Source: an uncultured Clostridia bacterium (GTDB taxonomy: Bacteria; Bacillota; Clostridia; Christensenellales; Borkfalkiaceae). From it: a DNA stretch of 48,316 nucleotides. Numbering within the stretch: the stretch's first letter is position 1; each line of letters begins with the position of its first letter. This document shows, in pieces, positions 1 through 7,787 of the stretch. A program made the position numbers and the translations under genes. The stretch lies in NCBI GenBank assembly GCA_947625555.1, contig CANQOT010000012.1:1-48316 (forward strand), read 5' to 3'. A model generated the notes under the pieces. That model was given only the letters and a program-made list of their open reading frames with translations, was not told where the DNA came from and did no database searches.

Positions 1-2
1 CG

Positions 3-1592
3 CTTTTCAAGAACTGTTCTGCACTTACAACCGTTATTTATGGAGAGAATGTTCAGACAATTCCCAATTATGTGTTTTATGGTTGCAGTTCGCTTGAAAG
101 CGTAACGTTTGAAGGGGACAGCCAACTGACCTCGATTGGGGATTATGCGTTCTATGGTTGCAGTTCGCTTGAAATCGTAACGTTTGAAGGGGACAGCCAA
201 CTGACCTCGATTGGGGATTATGCGTTCTATGGTTGCAGTTCGCTTGAAAGCGTGACGTTTGAAGGGGACAGCCAACTGATCTCGATCGGGGATTATGCGT
301 TCTCGGGTTGCCGTTCGCTTACAAGCATTACAATCCCCGAGAGCGTGACCGAGATAGGAGATTGGGCATTCGGAAATTGTTATAAACTTGTGGAGGTGTG
401 GAATTATTCTAATTTACCGATTGAAAAAGGCGAGAGAAGCTATGGCTATGTAGCGTATTACGCGAAGCAAGTCTACACGACCGATGTAAAGAGCAAGCAG
501 ACGGTGACCGATGATGGCTACATCTTCCATGAGGATGGCGAAGAGATTTATTTGCTCGGCATTAAAGGAAATAAAACGTCTCTCACACTTCCTACAACAA
601 GCCCAAGCGGAAAAGGCTATGCGATCTATCAATACGCGTTCTATAATTTTAGTTCGCTTACGAGCATTATGATTCCCGAAAACGTGACCTCGATTGGGGA
701 TTATGCGTTCTATGGTTGCATTTCGCTTACAAGTATTGCGATTCCCGAGAGCGTGACCTCGATTGGGGATTATGCGTTCACTAACAGTGGGCTTTTAAGC
801 ATAACGTTTGAAGGGAACAGCAAATTGGCCTCTATTGGACAGGATGCGTTCAGAAATGGTGTGCGGTATGTGCTGAATGCGGTTTATATCACCAATCTTG
901 CGGCATGGTGTGGAATTGATTTCGATGGTTATTATGCCAATCCTCTTTCTATTGCGCATCATCTCTATTTAGACGGGCAGGAAGTGACTGAGCTGAATAT
1001 CCCCGATGGCGTGACCTCGATCGGAAATTATGCGTTCTATGATTGCAGTTCGCTTATAAGCATTACGATCCCCAAAAGCGTGACCTCAATTGGGAGTTCT
1101 GCGTTCCTCGGTTGCACTTCGCTTGAAAGTGTAACATTTGAAAAGAATAGCCAACTAACCGCGATTGGGGGTTCTGCGTTCAGGGGTTGCAGTTCGCTTA
1201 CAAGCATTCTGATCCCCAAAAGCGTGACCTCGATCGAAGGTTCTGCGTTCGAGGGTTGCGATTTGCTGGAAAGAGTGATGTTTGAAAGGAACAGCCAACT
1301 GACCTCGATCGGAGGTTCTGCGTTCTATGGTTGCAGTTCGCTTACAAGCATAGTGATCCCCGAGGGCGTGATGGAAATCAGAGAGTATGCGTTCAAGGGT
1401 TGCAGTTCGCTAAAAAAGGTCTACTACGGCGGGCGCTCCTCGGATTGGGGAAAAATTATAATCCGCATCGATAATTCTCCTCTTACCGGTGCGACGAGGT
1501 ATTACTATTCTGAGACGGTGCCCGCAGATGGCGGAAATTGGTGGCACTTCGACGGCGTGACGGGCGAAGTGGTAGAATGGAATAAGACGTAA
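3..1592 (+). CDS. BspA-type leucine-rich repeat (LRR_5) surface protein, 5' end outside window
   Basis: The frame is open from the left edge (position 3), so the N-terminus and any signal peptide are missing; the first possible start inside the window, GTG at 72, lies within a repeat. The visible part is made of LRR_5 units of two alternating kinds, 25 residues (core FEGDSQLTSIGDYAFYGCSS) and 23 residues (core IPESVTSIGDYAF). Two non-repeat insertions occur around nt 380-610 and 850-1000. The last ~35 residues leave the repeat and end in a Trp/Gly-rich tail (GGNWWHFDG) common in such proteins. BspA-like proteins are secreted or cell-surface adhesins; the role here is inferred from the family. 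A 60-base sample (661-720) is 47% GC, lower than the housekeeping genes that follow, which fits accessory status. No anchor motif (LPxTG) is seen at the C-terminus. Confidence 0.85.
   Translation, partial: LFKNCSALTTVIYGENVQTIPNYVFYGCSSLESVTFEGDSQLTSIGDYAFYGCSSLEIVTFEGDSQLTSIGDYAFYGCSSLESVTFEGDSQLISIGDYAFSGCRSLTSITIPESVTEIGDWAFGNCYKLVEVWNYSNLPIEKGERSYGYVAYYAKQVYTTDVKSKQTVTDDGYIFHEDGEEIYLLGIKGNKTSLTLPTTSPSGKGYAIYQYAFYNFSSLTSIMIPENVTSIGDYAFYGCISLTSIAIPESVTSIGDYAFTNSGLLSITFEGNSKLASIGQDAFRNGVRYVLNAVYITNLAAWCGIDFDGYYANPLSIAHHLYLDGQEVTELNIPDGVTSIGNYAFYDCSSLISITIPKSVTSIGSSAFLGCTSLESVTFEKNSQLTAIGGSAFRGCSSLTSILIPKSVTSIEGSAFEGCDLLERVMFERNSQLTSIGGSAFYGCSSLTSIVIPEGVMEIREYAFKGCSSLKKVYYGGRSSDWGKIIIRIDNSPLTGATRYYYSETVPADGGNWWHFDGVTGEVVEWNKT
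81..310 (+). repeat. 75-bp near-identical tandem repeat inside the LRR gene
   Basis: The segment starting GGTTGCAGTTCGCTTGAAA begins at 81, 156 and 231, and a diverged copy (GGTTGCCGTTCGCTT) begins at 306, an exact 75-base period equal to one 25-residue LRR unit. The first three copies differ at only a few positions, which points to recent duplication and possible slippage or recombination. Confidence 0.9.
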
Positions 1593-1600
1593 ACAGTTGT

Positions 1601-1696
1601 CCGCCCCCTCCCGAGGAGGGGAGTAGGGGGTACGAATTCAGAATACGCCCCATCTCCGTTACGCTCACGCGTGACAGCTCCTCCCACGGAGGCGCT
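1601..1696. repeat. Hairpin-rich intergenic element, possible REP-like dispersed repeat
   Basis: Just after the LRR gene stop there are three hairpins in about 96 bases: CCCCTCC/GGAGGGG (1605-1621, loop CGA), GTTACGC/GCGTGAC (1658-1675, loop TCAC) and AGC-CCTCC/GGAGG-GCT (1676-1696, loop CAC). No reading frame explains them. The layout resembles short non-coding palindromic elements scattered through Clostridia genomes; that resemblance is from memory, and copy number cannot be judged from this window. Confidence 0.45.
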
Positions 1697-1716
1697 ATAA
1701 AATGTGTCATTTGTAA

Positions 1717-1757
1717 CAATCAAACTCCCCTGCGTAAAACGCAGGGGAGTTTGATTG
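1717..1757. terminator. Perfect 18-bp hairpin between convergent LRR gene and degV
   Basis: The arms 1717-1734 and 1740-1757 are exact reverse complements over 18 bases (CAATCAAACTCCCCTGCG) around a 5-base loop TAAAA. It lies between two convergent genes and is symmetric, so it can work as a bidirectional terminator. No long T-tract follows. Confidence 0.65.
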
Positions 1758-1768
1758 AACAATACATG

Positions 1769-1786
1769 AAAAGCCGAGAGGCTTTT
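1769..1786 (-). terminator. Short hairpin downstream of degV
   Basis: AAAAGCC (1769-1775) and GGCTTTT (1780-1786) pair around GAGA. On the minus strand this reads as a small stem ending in TTTT about 14 bases after the degV stop, so it is a plausible intrinsic terminator, backed up by the larger hairpin at 1717-1757. Confidence 0.5.
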
Positions 1787-1799
1787 ACTGTGAAAAATT

Positions 1800-2669
1800 T
1801 TACTTGACCACTCTTGCGCATGCGATGGCGAGCGCACCCGGGCCGATGTGGCAGGAGACGGAAAGGGAAAGGGGATCGACGAACACGACGGGAACGTCGG
1901 GGAAAACGGCCTCTATTTCCTGTTTGAAGATCTGCGCCTCCGCGTCGTTATCGGTATGAGCAATGTGAAGGGACATTTCGCCCGCCTCCACGAGATCCTT
2001 GAAACGGGTCGCGAAATCGTTCTTCATCGCCTCGATCATCGCATTTTTCGCCTGACGGAGGGTCTGTACCTTCTTGAAGGCGTCGAGCTTCTCGCCTTGG
2101 ATCTGCAAGACGGGCTTGATTTTGAGGATGGTCCCGATGAGGGCCGCGGCGGGGGTAAGACGGCCGCCTTTTTTCAAATATTTCAACGTCGCAAGCGAGA
2201 TGTAGATGCTCGAATCGAACTTGGTCTTTAAGAGATATTCCTTGATCTCCTTCGCGCTCTTTCCGCGCCGTGCAAGCTCGATGGCGTCGTACACGCTCTG
2301 CCGCTGGGTCACCGAAATGCGCTGGTTATCGACGACCTGCACCCTTCCGCCGTAGTCGGCGGCAAGCCGCTCTGCGGTGTGGTAGGATTCCGAGAGCCCG
2401 CTCGACATGGGAATGTGCACGATCTCGCTGCCGTCTTCGAGGAGCTTTTCCCAAAGCTCGGTCACGCTTCCGATGGCGGGCTGCGAGGTGGAGACCTGCG
2501 CATCCGTTTTGAGGAGCTCGTAGAACTCCGCTTGGCTCAAAGTGATGTCCTCGAAGTATTCCTTCCCGCCGATCAGAAAGGGCATGGGGATGACGTAGAT
2601 CCCGAGCTCCTTCGCCTCGGCCTGCGTGATCCCGCTGTTTGAATCTGTGACGATCTTCACATTTGCCAT
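1800..2669 (-). CDS. degV: DegV family fatty-acid-binding protein (289 aa)
   Basis: DegV/FakB-type proteins bind a single fatty acid and present it to the fatty acid kinase FakA for phospholipid synthesis; they are cytoplasmic. The 289-residue length is normal. Family motifs are visible: VTDSNSGI near the N-terminus (residues 7-14), STSQP at 60-64 and MSSGLSESY at 88-96 (lipid carboxylate-binding loop), and CHIGPGALAI near the C-terminus. The start is supported by AGGAG ten bases upstream. It has its own consensus promoter and is divergent from nfnA. No fakA is seen in the window, so the ligand and partner are inferred. Confidence 0.93.
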   Translation of the reverse strand: MANVKIVTDSNSGITQAEAKELGIYVIPMPFLIGGKEYFEDITLSQAEFYELLKTDAQVSTSQPAIGSVTELWEKLLEDGSEIVHIPMSSGLSESYHTAERLAADYGGRVQVVDNQRISVTQRQSVYDAIELARRGKSAKEIKEYLLKTKFDSSIYISLATLKYLKKGGRLTPAAALIGTILKIKPVLQIQGEKLDAFKKVQTLRQAKNAMIEAMKNDFATRFKDLVEAGEMSLHIAHTDNDAEAQIFKQEIEAVFPDVPVVFVDPLSLSVSCHIGPGALAIACARVVK

Positions 2670-2719
2670 TTGTATTCTCTCCTAAAAATTTCCGATGATT
2701 TGCCGCAAAACGGTAATTC

Positions 2720-2735
2720 ATTTTGTCAACAAAAT
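2720..2735. promoter_or_regulatory. Inverted repeat over the degV start of transcription, possible operator
   Basis: ATTTTGT (2720-2726) and ACAAAAT (2729-2735) are a 7-bp inverted repeat with a 2-base spacer. It begins three bases past the degV -10 box (2738-2743), so it covers the expected +1 region. A repressor site is possible; no regulator gene is adjacent. Confidence 0.35.
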
Positions 2736-2737
2736 AT

Positions 2738-2766
2738 ATTATACGCTAATTTCGGGGGGATGTCAA
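2738..2766 (-). promoter_or_regulatory. SigmaA-type promoter of degV
   Basis: On the minus strand TTGACA (2766-2761) and TATAAT (2743-2738) are both perfect consensus and are separated by 17 bases. Confidence 0.85.
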
Positions 2767-2810
2767 TGAAATAAAACAAATTTCCGATAAAAAATCGAAG
2801 AGTCCCGCCG

Positions 2811-2839
2811 TTGACAAGATACCCCATGTATAGTATAAT
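2811..2839 (+). promoter_or_regulatory. SigmaA-type promoter of nfnAB
   Basis: TTGACA (2811-2816) and TATAAT (2834-2839), both perfect, are separated by 17 bases. Transcription should start near 2846, 23 bases before the nfnA ATG. Confidence 0.87.
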
Positions 2840-2868
2840 ATTTTCAAAAGAAAACGCGAAGTGACAAC

Positions 2869-3711
2869 ATGTATCGCATCTTGAAGAGGGAACAACTGAA
2901 CGAGACCGTCGTACGCATGGAGCTGGAAGCGCCGCTCGTTGCGAGAAAGGCGCTTGCGGGGCAATTCGTCATCCTCCGCGCCGATGCACGCGGCGAACGC
3001 ATTCCGCTCACCATTGCGCAAACCGATGCGAAGAGGGGAACGGTCGCCGTCATCTTTCAGGTCGTCGGCGCGGCGACGATGGCGCTTGGTGCAAAGAGGG
3101 AGGGGGAAGCAATCGCAGACCTCGTGGGGCCGCTCGGCAATCCGACGGAGGTCGAAGGGCTCAAAAAGGTCGCCGTCATCGGCGGGGGCGTGGGGTGCGC
3201 CATTGCGCTCCCCGTTGCGAAGCGGCTCTTCGAGCTCGGCGCCGACGTCACCTCCATCGTCGGGTTCCGCACGGCGGAGCTTGTCATTCTGGAAAGGGAA
3301 TTTCGGGCGGTCAGCCGCCGCATGATTTTGACGACAGACGACGGGACCTGCGGCGAGAAGGGCAACGTCTGCGCTCCCTTGGGCCGCCTCCTCAAAGAGG
3401 GGGAACGGTTCGACGCGGTGTTTGCGGTGGGCCCCCTCGTCATGATGAAATATGTCGCCGAGACGACGAGGCCCTATCAAATCAAGACGGTCGCGAGCAT
3501 GAACCCCATTATGATCGACGGGACGGGCATGTGCGGTTGCTGCCGGATCACGGTGGGCGGCGAGATGAAATTTGCCTGTGTGGACGGCCCCGATTTCGAT
3601 GCGCACCTCGTCGACTTCGACGAAGCGATGGGGCGTCTGCGCACCTATACGGCGTTCGAGGCGCAGGCGCGCGAGAGGAATTGCAACCTCTTCCGCAAGG
3701 AGGTGAAATGA
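2869..3711 (+). CDS. nfnA: NfnA: ferredoxin-NADP+ reductase-like subunit of NADH-dependent ferredoxin:NADP+ oxidoreductase (280 aa)
   Basis: This is the small subunit of the electron-bifurcating NfnAB transhydrogenase, which couples NADH, ferredoxin and NADPH in anaerobes. The N-terminal FAD-binding barrel has RIPLTIA at 44-50, the nucleotide-binding part has VIGGGVGCA at 103-111, and the C-terminal [2Fe-2S] ligands are C222, C224, C225 and C237. The same fold is annotated as sulfide dehydrogenase or dihydroorotate dehydrogenase electron-transfer subunit, but the gltD-like gene one base downstream makes Nfn the better call. The ribosome site (GAAGTGA) is weak; the promoter at 2811-2839 is perfect consensus. 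Confidence 0.9.
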   Translation: MYRILKREQLNETVVRMELEAPLVARKALAGQFVILRADARGERIPLTIAQTDAKRGTVAVIFQVVGAATMALGAKREGEAIADLVGPLGNPTEVEGLKKVAVIGGGVGCAIALPVAKRLFELGADVTSIVGFRTAELVILEREFRAVSRRMILTTDDGTCGEKGNVCAPLGRLLKEGERFDAVFAVGPLVMMKYVAETTRPYQIKTVASMNPIMIDGTGMCGCCRITVGGEMKFACVDGPDFDAHLVDFDEAMGRLRTYTAFEAQARERNCNLFRKEVK

Positions 3712-3712
3712 C

Positions 3713-5107
3713 ATGCCAAATTTCAACATGACGGAAAAGAGGCATACCATGTCCGTACAGGACCCCTCCGAAAGGCGTTCTAACTTTCGCGAAGTCGTCC
3801 TCGGCTACGACGACGAGGCGGCGATCTCGGAGGCAAAGCGGTGCATCCAATGCAAGACGCGTTCCTGCACGCGCGGCTGTCCCGTCGGCGTCAAGATCCC
3901 CGAATTTTTATCCCTTGTCGCAGAGGGGAAATTCGAGGAAGCATATAAGGTCATCGAGCAGGACAGCGCCCTTCCCGCTGTCTGCGGCAGGGTATGCCCG
4001 CAGGAGACGCAGTGCGAGGGCAAGTGCACGCGCGGCATCAAGGGGGAACCCGTCGGCATCGGCTATCTCGAAAGGTTTGTCGCCGACCGCCATATGGCAA
4101 GCGGGCGCGCGGAGGAAAGGCCGCGGTCCAACGGACACAAGGTCGCCGTCGTCGGTTCTGGCCCCGCGGGGCTCTCCTGTGCGGGAGACCTCGCCAAACG
4201 GGGCTATGAGGTGACGATCTTCGAGGCGTTACACCTCGCCGGGGGCGTGCTCGTGTACGGGATCCCCGAATTTCGTCTGCCGAAGGCCATCGTCCGCCGT
4301 GAAGTGGAGGCGCTTGCGGATCTCGGCGTCCGTATCGTGACGAATGCCGTTGTCGGCAAATCGCTCACCGTCGGGGAACTTTTGGGCGAATACGGCTTCG
4401 AAGCGGTATTCCTCGGCACGGGCGCGGGGCTTCCGCGGTTCATGAATATCCCGGGCGAGAACGCAAAGGGCGTCTTTTCGGCGAACGAATATCTGACGCG
4501 CATCAACCTCATGAAGGCATACGAGGAGGATGCGGCCACGCCCATATTCCCCGCCCGCCGCGCCGTCGTCGTCGGGGGCGGCAACGTCGCGATGGACGCC
4601 GCGCGCTGTGCGAGGCGCATGGGTGCGGAAGTCACCGTCGTCTACCGCCGCTCGGAAGCCGAACTTCCCGCCCGCCGCGAGGAAGTCGTGCATGCGCGGG
4701 AGGAGGGCATCATTTTCCGCTTTCTCGCCAATCCCACAGAGATCCTGACGGACGGCGAGGGGAACGTTACGGGCGTCAAATGCGTGGAGATGGAGCTCGG
4801 CGAACCCGACGCGAGCGGAAGGCGCCGCCCCGTTCCGAAGGCGGGGAGCGCATTCGAATTGGAGGCGGATTGCGTCATCATGGCGCTCGGGACTTCCCCC
4901 AATCCCCTCATCGGGCGTTCGACGGCGGGGCTTACCGTAAAGCCGCACGGCGAGATCTTTGCGGACGAAGGGGGGCAAACCTCCCTTGAAGGCGTCTTTG
5001 CGGGGGGCGACGCCGTGACGGGTTCGGCCACCGTCATTCTCGCAATGGGTGCGGGAAAGCGGGCGGCAGAGGCCATCGACGCCTACATTTCCTCCCGTCG
5101 CTCTTAA
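3713..5107 (+). CDS. nfnB: NfnB / glutamate synthase small-subunit-like flavoprotein (464 aa)
   Basis: Large subunit of NfnAB, homologous to the small subunit of NADPH-glutamate synthase. The N-terminal iron-sulfur domain has two four-cysteine sets, C44/C47/C52/C56 and C91/C95/C101/C105. The first FAD-binding motif is GSGPAG at 148-153, a second dinucleotide motif (VVVGGGNVAMDAAR) lies near residue 285, and the C-terminal FAD motif GGDAVTGSATVI sits near 435. It starts one base after nfnA with AAGGAGGTG upstream, so the two are co-translated. No gltB-type large subunit is adjacent, which supports Nfn over glutamate synthase. A weak GC hairpin follows the stop. Confidence 0.92.
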   Translation: MPNFNMTEKRHTMSVQDPSERRSNFREVVLGYDDEAAISEAKRCIQCKTRSCTRGCPVGVKIPEFLSLVAEGKFEEAYKVIEQDSALPAVCGRVCPQETQCEGKCTRGIKGEPVGIGYLERFVADRHMASGRAEERPRSNGHKVAVVGSGPAGLSCAGDLAKRGYEVTIFEALHLAGGVLVYGIPEFRLPKAIVRREVEALADLGVRIVTNAVVGKSLTVGELLGEYGFEAVFLGTGAGLPRFMNIPGENAKGVFSANEYLTRINLMKAYEEDAATPIFPARRAVVVGGGNVAMDAARCARRMGAEVTVVYRRSEAELPARREEVVHAREEGIIFRFLANPTEILTDGEGNVTGVKCVEMELGEPDASGRRRPVPKAGSAFELEADCVIMALGTSPNPLIGRSTAGLTVKPHGEIFADEGGQTSLEGVFAGGDAVTGSATVILAMGAGKRAAEAIDAYISSRRS

Positions 5108-5114
5108 AAAAGAG

Positions 5115-5139
5115 CGCCCGCGGAGGCCTGCTTCGGGCG
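5115..5139 (+). terminator. Possible weak terminator after nfnB
   Basis: CGCCCG (5115-5120) can pair with CGGGCG (5134-5139), followed by only TTT. The loop is 13 bases, so the call is weak. Confidence 0.3.
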
Positions 5140-5182
5140 TTTAGACCGCATAAGCGGATAGGACGATCTCATACGATATTGT

Positions 5183-5890
5183 ATGGGATTTTTCTATAAA
5201 CACCGTATTCTTTTGGGATTTTCCGGCCTCGTGCTCGCGGTCGCTGTGACCTTTGCCTTCTGTTTTTTTGCGCTCTCGCGCGCGACGGCGCAGTCGCTTC
5301 GGCTCACCGTCGTCATCGATGCAGGCCACGGCGGGGTGGACGGCGGCGTCGTGGGAACGGTGTCGGGCACGAAGGAGAGCGATATCAATCTCTCCGTCTC
5401 CCGCCTCTTGCAGCGCGAGTTCGAAGAGGCGGGCTTTCTCGTAGTACAGACGCGTCCCACCGAGGCTGGCCTCTACGACGCGGCGACGGCGGGGTACAAG
5501 CGGCGGGATATGGAAAAGCGCGCCGAGATCATCCAAAAAAATTCGCCCGCCATCATGGTGTCCGTCCACCAGAATTTTTTCTCGCAGACTTCGAGGAGGG
5601 GCGCGCAGGTATTCTACCGCGAAGATTCGGAGGCTTCGAAAACGCTCGCCTGCCTCGTGCAGACCTCGCTGAATTCCATGCCCGAATGCGTGAAGAAAAC
5701 CTCCGCCCTCGCAGGGGATTACTTCGTTCTGAACTGTTCGGATACGCCCTCCATCATCGTGGAATGCGGATTTTTATCCAACCCGCAGGACGAGGCGCTC
5801 CTCATCAGCAAGGCTTATCAGGAGAAGATCGCTGCCGCCATCGCGGCCGGGGCGCTCTCCTTCCTCTCGTCGGGGGCGAATGTCGTGTAA
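5183..5890 (+). CDS. cwlD: N-acetylmuramoyl-L-alanine amidase, CwlD-like, membrane-anchored (235 aa)
   Basis: Amidase_3 family zinc enzyme that cuts the lactyl-amide bond between MurNAc and the stem peptide. Residues 10-32 form one hydrophobic segment (signal anchor), so the catalytic domain is outside the membrane. Zinc ligands H49 (in DAGHGG), E65 and H129 (in VSVHQN) and the catalytic glutamate E194 (in VECGF) are present. The length and anchor match CwlD, which in spore formers makes muramic delta-lactam; no spore gene is seen here, so a vegetative role is equally possible. No clear ribosome site precedes the ATG; the start codon lies in a small inverted repeat (CATAC at 5170, GTATG at 5181). 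Confidence 0.88.
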   Translation: MGFFYKHRILLGFSGLVLAVAVTFAFCFFALSRATAQSLRLTVVIDAGHGGVDGGVVGTVSGTKESDINLSVSRLLQREFEEAGFLVVQTRPTEAGLYDAATAGYKRRDMEKRAEIIQKNSPAIMVSVHQNFFSQTSRRGAQVFYREDSEASKTLACLVQTSLNSMPECVKKTSALAGDYFVLNCSDTPSIIVECGFLSNPQDEALLISKAYQEKIAAAIAAGALSFLSSGANVV

Positions 5891-5894
5891 GCGG

Positions 5895-5923
5895 TTGACA
5901 AATCCGCCCCGTTTTGCTATACT
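5895..5923 (+). promoter_or_regulatory. SigmaA-type promoter of the acyl-ACP thioesterase gene, near-leaderless
   Basis: TTGACA (5895-5900), 17-base spacer, TATACT (5918-5923). The expected start of transcription (about 5929-5931) falls only two to four bases before the ATG at 5933, leaving no room for a ribosome binding site. Confidence 0.85.
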
Positions 5924-5932
5924 CATTCAAGT

Positions 5933-6664
5933 ATGAGTATCTATGCAAACGTCAAGAATTACGAGCTCCGCTACTCCGATTTCGACTTCAAGGACGAGCT
6001 CAAACTTTCCGCCCTGCTCGCTCTCACGCAGGAATCGGCGGGCGCGAGCGCGGATGAGCTGGGCTTTGGGTACGACGATCTCAAACCGAAGGGCTTGGGC
6101 TTTATCGTCGTACATACCTATTGCGAATTTCGCCGTCCCATCGCGCTCGGGGACAAGCTCACCGTGGAGACTTGGCCGCTCCCGCCCCGCCACGTCATTT
6201 TCGAGAGGGATTATCGCGTGCGCGACGCGAAGGGGGAGGAGGTCGCCGCGCTCGCATCGCGTTGGTGCCTCGTCGACCTTGAAAACTTTTCCCTCCTTAT
6301 GCCCGAAAAACTGGGCGAAGCGCATCAGAAGTGCCCTTACCGTGCCGAAAAGTCCGTCGAGGTCCCCGTCTGGAAGATCCCAAAGACGGATGGGGAGGAA
6401 GTGCGCCGCTATGTTGCCGTCGCGAGCGACTGCGACCACTATCTCCATGTGAACAACGCCCGCTACGCCGATCTCTTCCTCGATTGCTTCACCATGGAGG
6501 AATTGCGCTCGCGCAAGATCGGAGCCTTTCAGATCGCCTATGTCAAGCAAGTCAAGGAGGGCGCCTCGCTCGTTTTTACACGCAAGGACGAGGAGGGGAG
6601 TTCCACCTTGGAGGCGTATGCGGACGGGGAACTCTGCTCGCAGTTCAAGGTATTCTACGTATAG
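5933..6664 (+). CDS. Acyl-ACP thioesterase, double hotdog fold (243 aa)
   Basis: Releases fatty acids from acyl carrier protein in the cytoplasm. Two tandem hotdog domains are visible: the first contains RYSDFDF (14-20) and the lipid-tunnel helix (LSALLALTQESAG), the second repeats the pattern with SDCDHYLHVNNARYADL near 165. Length is typical for bacterial FatA/FatB-like enzymes. The ATG at 5933 gives the family N-terminus, so the lack of a Shine-Dalgarno sequence is real rather than a wrong start. A NifS-type gene begins four bases after its stop. Chain-length specificity cannot be read from the sequence. Confidence 0.9.
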   Translation: MSIYANVKNYELRYSDFDFKDELKLSALLALTQESAGASADELGFGYDDLKPKGLGFIVVHTYCEFRRPIALGDKLTVETWPLPPRHVIFERDYRVRDAKGEEVAALASRWCLVDLENFSLLMPEKLGEAHQKCPYRAEKSVEVPVWKIPKTDGEEVRRYVAVASDCDHYLHVNNARYADLFLDCFTMEELRSRKIGAFQIAYVKQVKEGASLVFTRKDEEGSSTLEAYADGELCSQFKVFYV

Positions 6665-6668
6665 CGAT

Positions 6669-7787
6669 ATGATCTATCTCGATAATGCCGCGACTACGCG
6701 GCCCGATCCGGCGGCCCTTGGGCGCGCTCAACGCTTTGCCACCGAAAATTTCTTCAACCCCTCCGCAAGTTACGGCGGAGGTTTTGCCGTTTCGTCCGAG
6801 ATCGCCGCGGCGCGGGAGAGCCTTCTGAAATCTATCGCCGACCCCGCGAGGTTCGAACTGATCTTTACCTCGGGCGGGACGGAAGCCGATAACCAAGCGA
6901 TCTTTTCTGCCGCGAAACGCGGAAACGCGGTGACGACGGCGGGCGAGCACGCGGCCGTGGAACGCGCCTTCAACGAGCTGAAAAACCGCGGGGTAGAGCC
7001 ACGCTTTGCGCCCGTCGACCGCTACGGCGCCGTCGATGGCGACGCCCTTTTCGATCTGATCGACGAAAAGACGACACTCGTCTCCGTCATCCATGTGAAC
7101 AACGAGACGGGGGCCGTCAACGACATCGCCACCCTCGCCAAACGCGTGAAGCAAAAATATCCCCGCTGCCTCTTCATGAGCGACGGCGTACAGGCCTACG
7201 GGAAGATCCCCGTCCGCCTCACGCAGGACATCGACCTGTATTCTTTCAGCGCCCACAAGATCGGCGCCTTGAAGGGAACGGGCGCCCTCGTCAAACGCAA
7301 GGACCTCGCCCTCTCGCCCCTCATCCACGGGGGCGGACAGGAAGGAACTTTGCGGAGCGGGACGGAGAACGTCTTGGGCATCCTCGATTTCGCCTATGCC
7401 GCAGAGAAGAAATTTTCCGCGCTTGCGGCGGATGCAAAGCGCCTTGCGGGATACCGCGAGATGCTTTGGGGCCTGCTCGACCATGCGCTTTTGACCCGTC
7501 TGTCGCCCGAAAACAGTTCGCCGTATATCCTCACGGTGAGCGCCGAGGGCATGCGCGGCGAGGTGCTTTCGCGCATGCTTTGGGAAAAGGGCGTCGTCGT
7601 CGGAACGGGCAGCGCATGCTCTTCCAAACACCGTTTCAGCCGCGTCTTGCAGGCCTGCGGGCTCAAAGAGAGCGTTTTGGACGGGGTGCTGCGCATCAGC
7701 TTTTCTCCCGAGACGACGGAAGAAGAAATACAGCTTGCCGCAAAGGCGATCAATGCGGCGGTAAAAGAATTTAAGGAAAAACTGTAA
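6669..7787 (+). CDS. Cysteine desulfurase, NifS/IscS type (372 aa)
   Basis: PLP enzyme that takes sulfur from cysteine as a protein persulfide. The N-terminus MIYLDNAATT is the family signature and fixes the ATG at 6669. Visible residues: H94, PLP lysine K197 in FSAHK, and the sulfur-accepting C317 in GSACSSK. The frame is open for 43 codons upstream, but that stretch is thioesterase sequence in another frame. Its stop overlaps the thiI start by one base (TAATG). In Bacillus a dedicated NifS-like enzyme (NifZ) next to thiI feeds sulfur to 4-thiouridine in tRNA; the same job is inferred here, though iron-sulfur supply is not excluded. Confidence 0.93.
   Translation: MIYLDNAATTRPDPAALGRAQRFATENFFNPSASYGGGFAVSSEIAAARESLLKSIADPARFELIFTSGGTEADNQAIFSAAKRGNAVTTAGEHAAVERAFNELKNRGVEPRFAPVDRYGAVDGDALFDLIDEKTTLVSVIHVNNETGAVNDIATLAKRVKQKYPRCLFMSDGVQAYGKIPVRLTQDIDLYSFSAHKIGALKGTGALVKRKDLALSPLIHGGGQEGTLRSGTENVLGILDFAYAAEKKFSALAADAKRLAGYREMLWGLLDHALLTRLSPENSSPYILTVSAEGMRGEVLSRMLWEKGVVVGTGSACSSKHRFSRVLQACGLKESVLDGVLRISFSPETTEEEIQLAAKAINAAVKEFKEKL

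Noticed and set aside
81-310. Regular spacing that could suggest a CRISPR-like array
   Set aside because: The period is an exact multiple of three inside an open frame and equals one LRR unit; no unique spacers exist.
72-1592. GTG at 72 as the true start of the LRR protein
   Set aside because: The frame is open to the window edge and the codons before it continue the LRR pattern.
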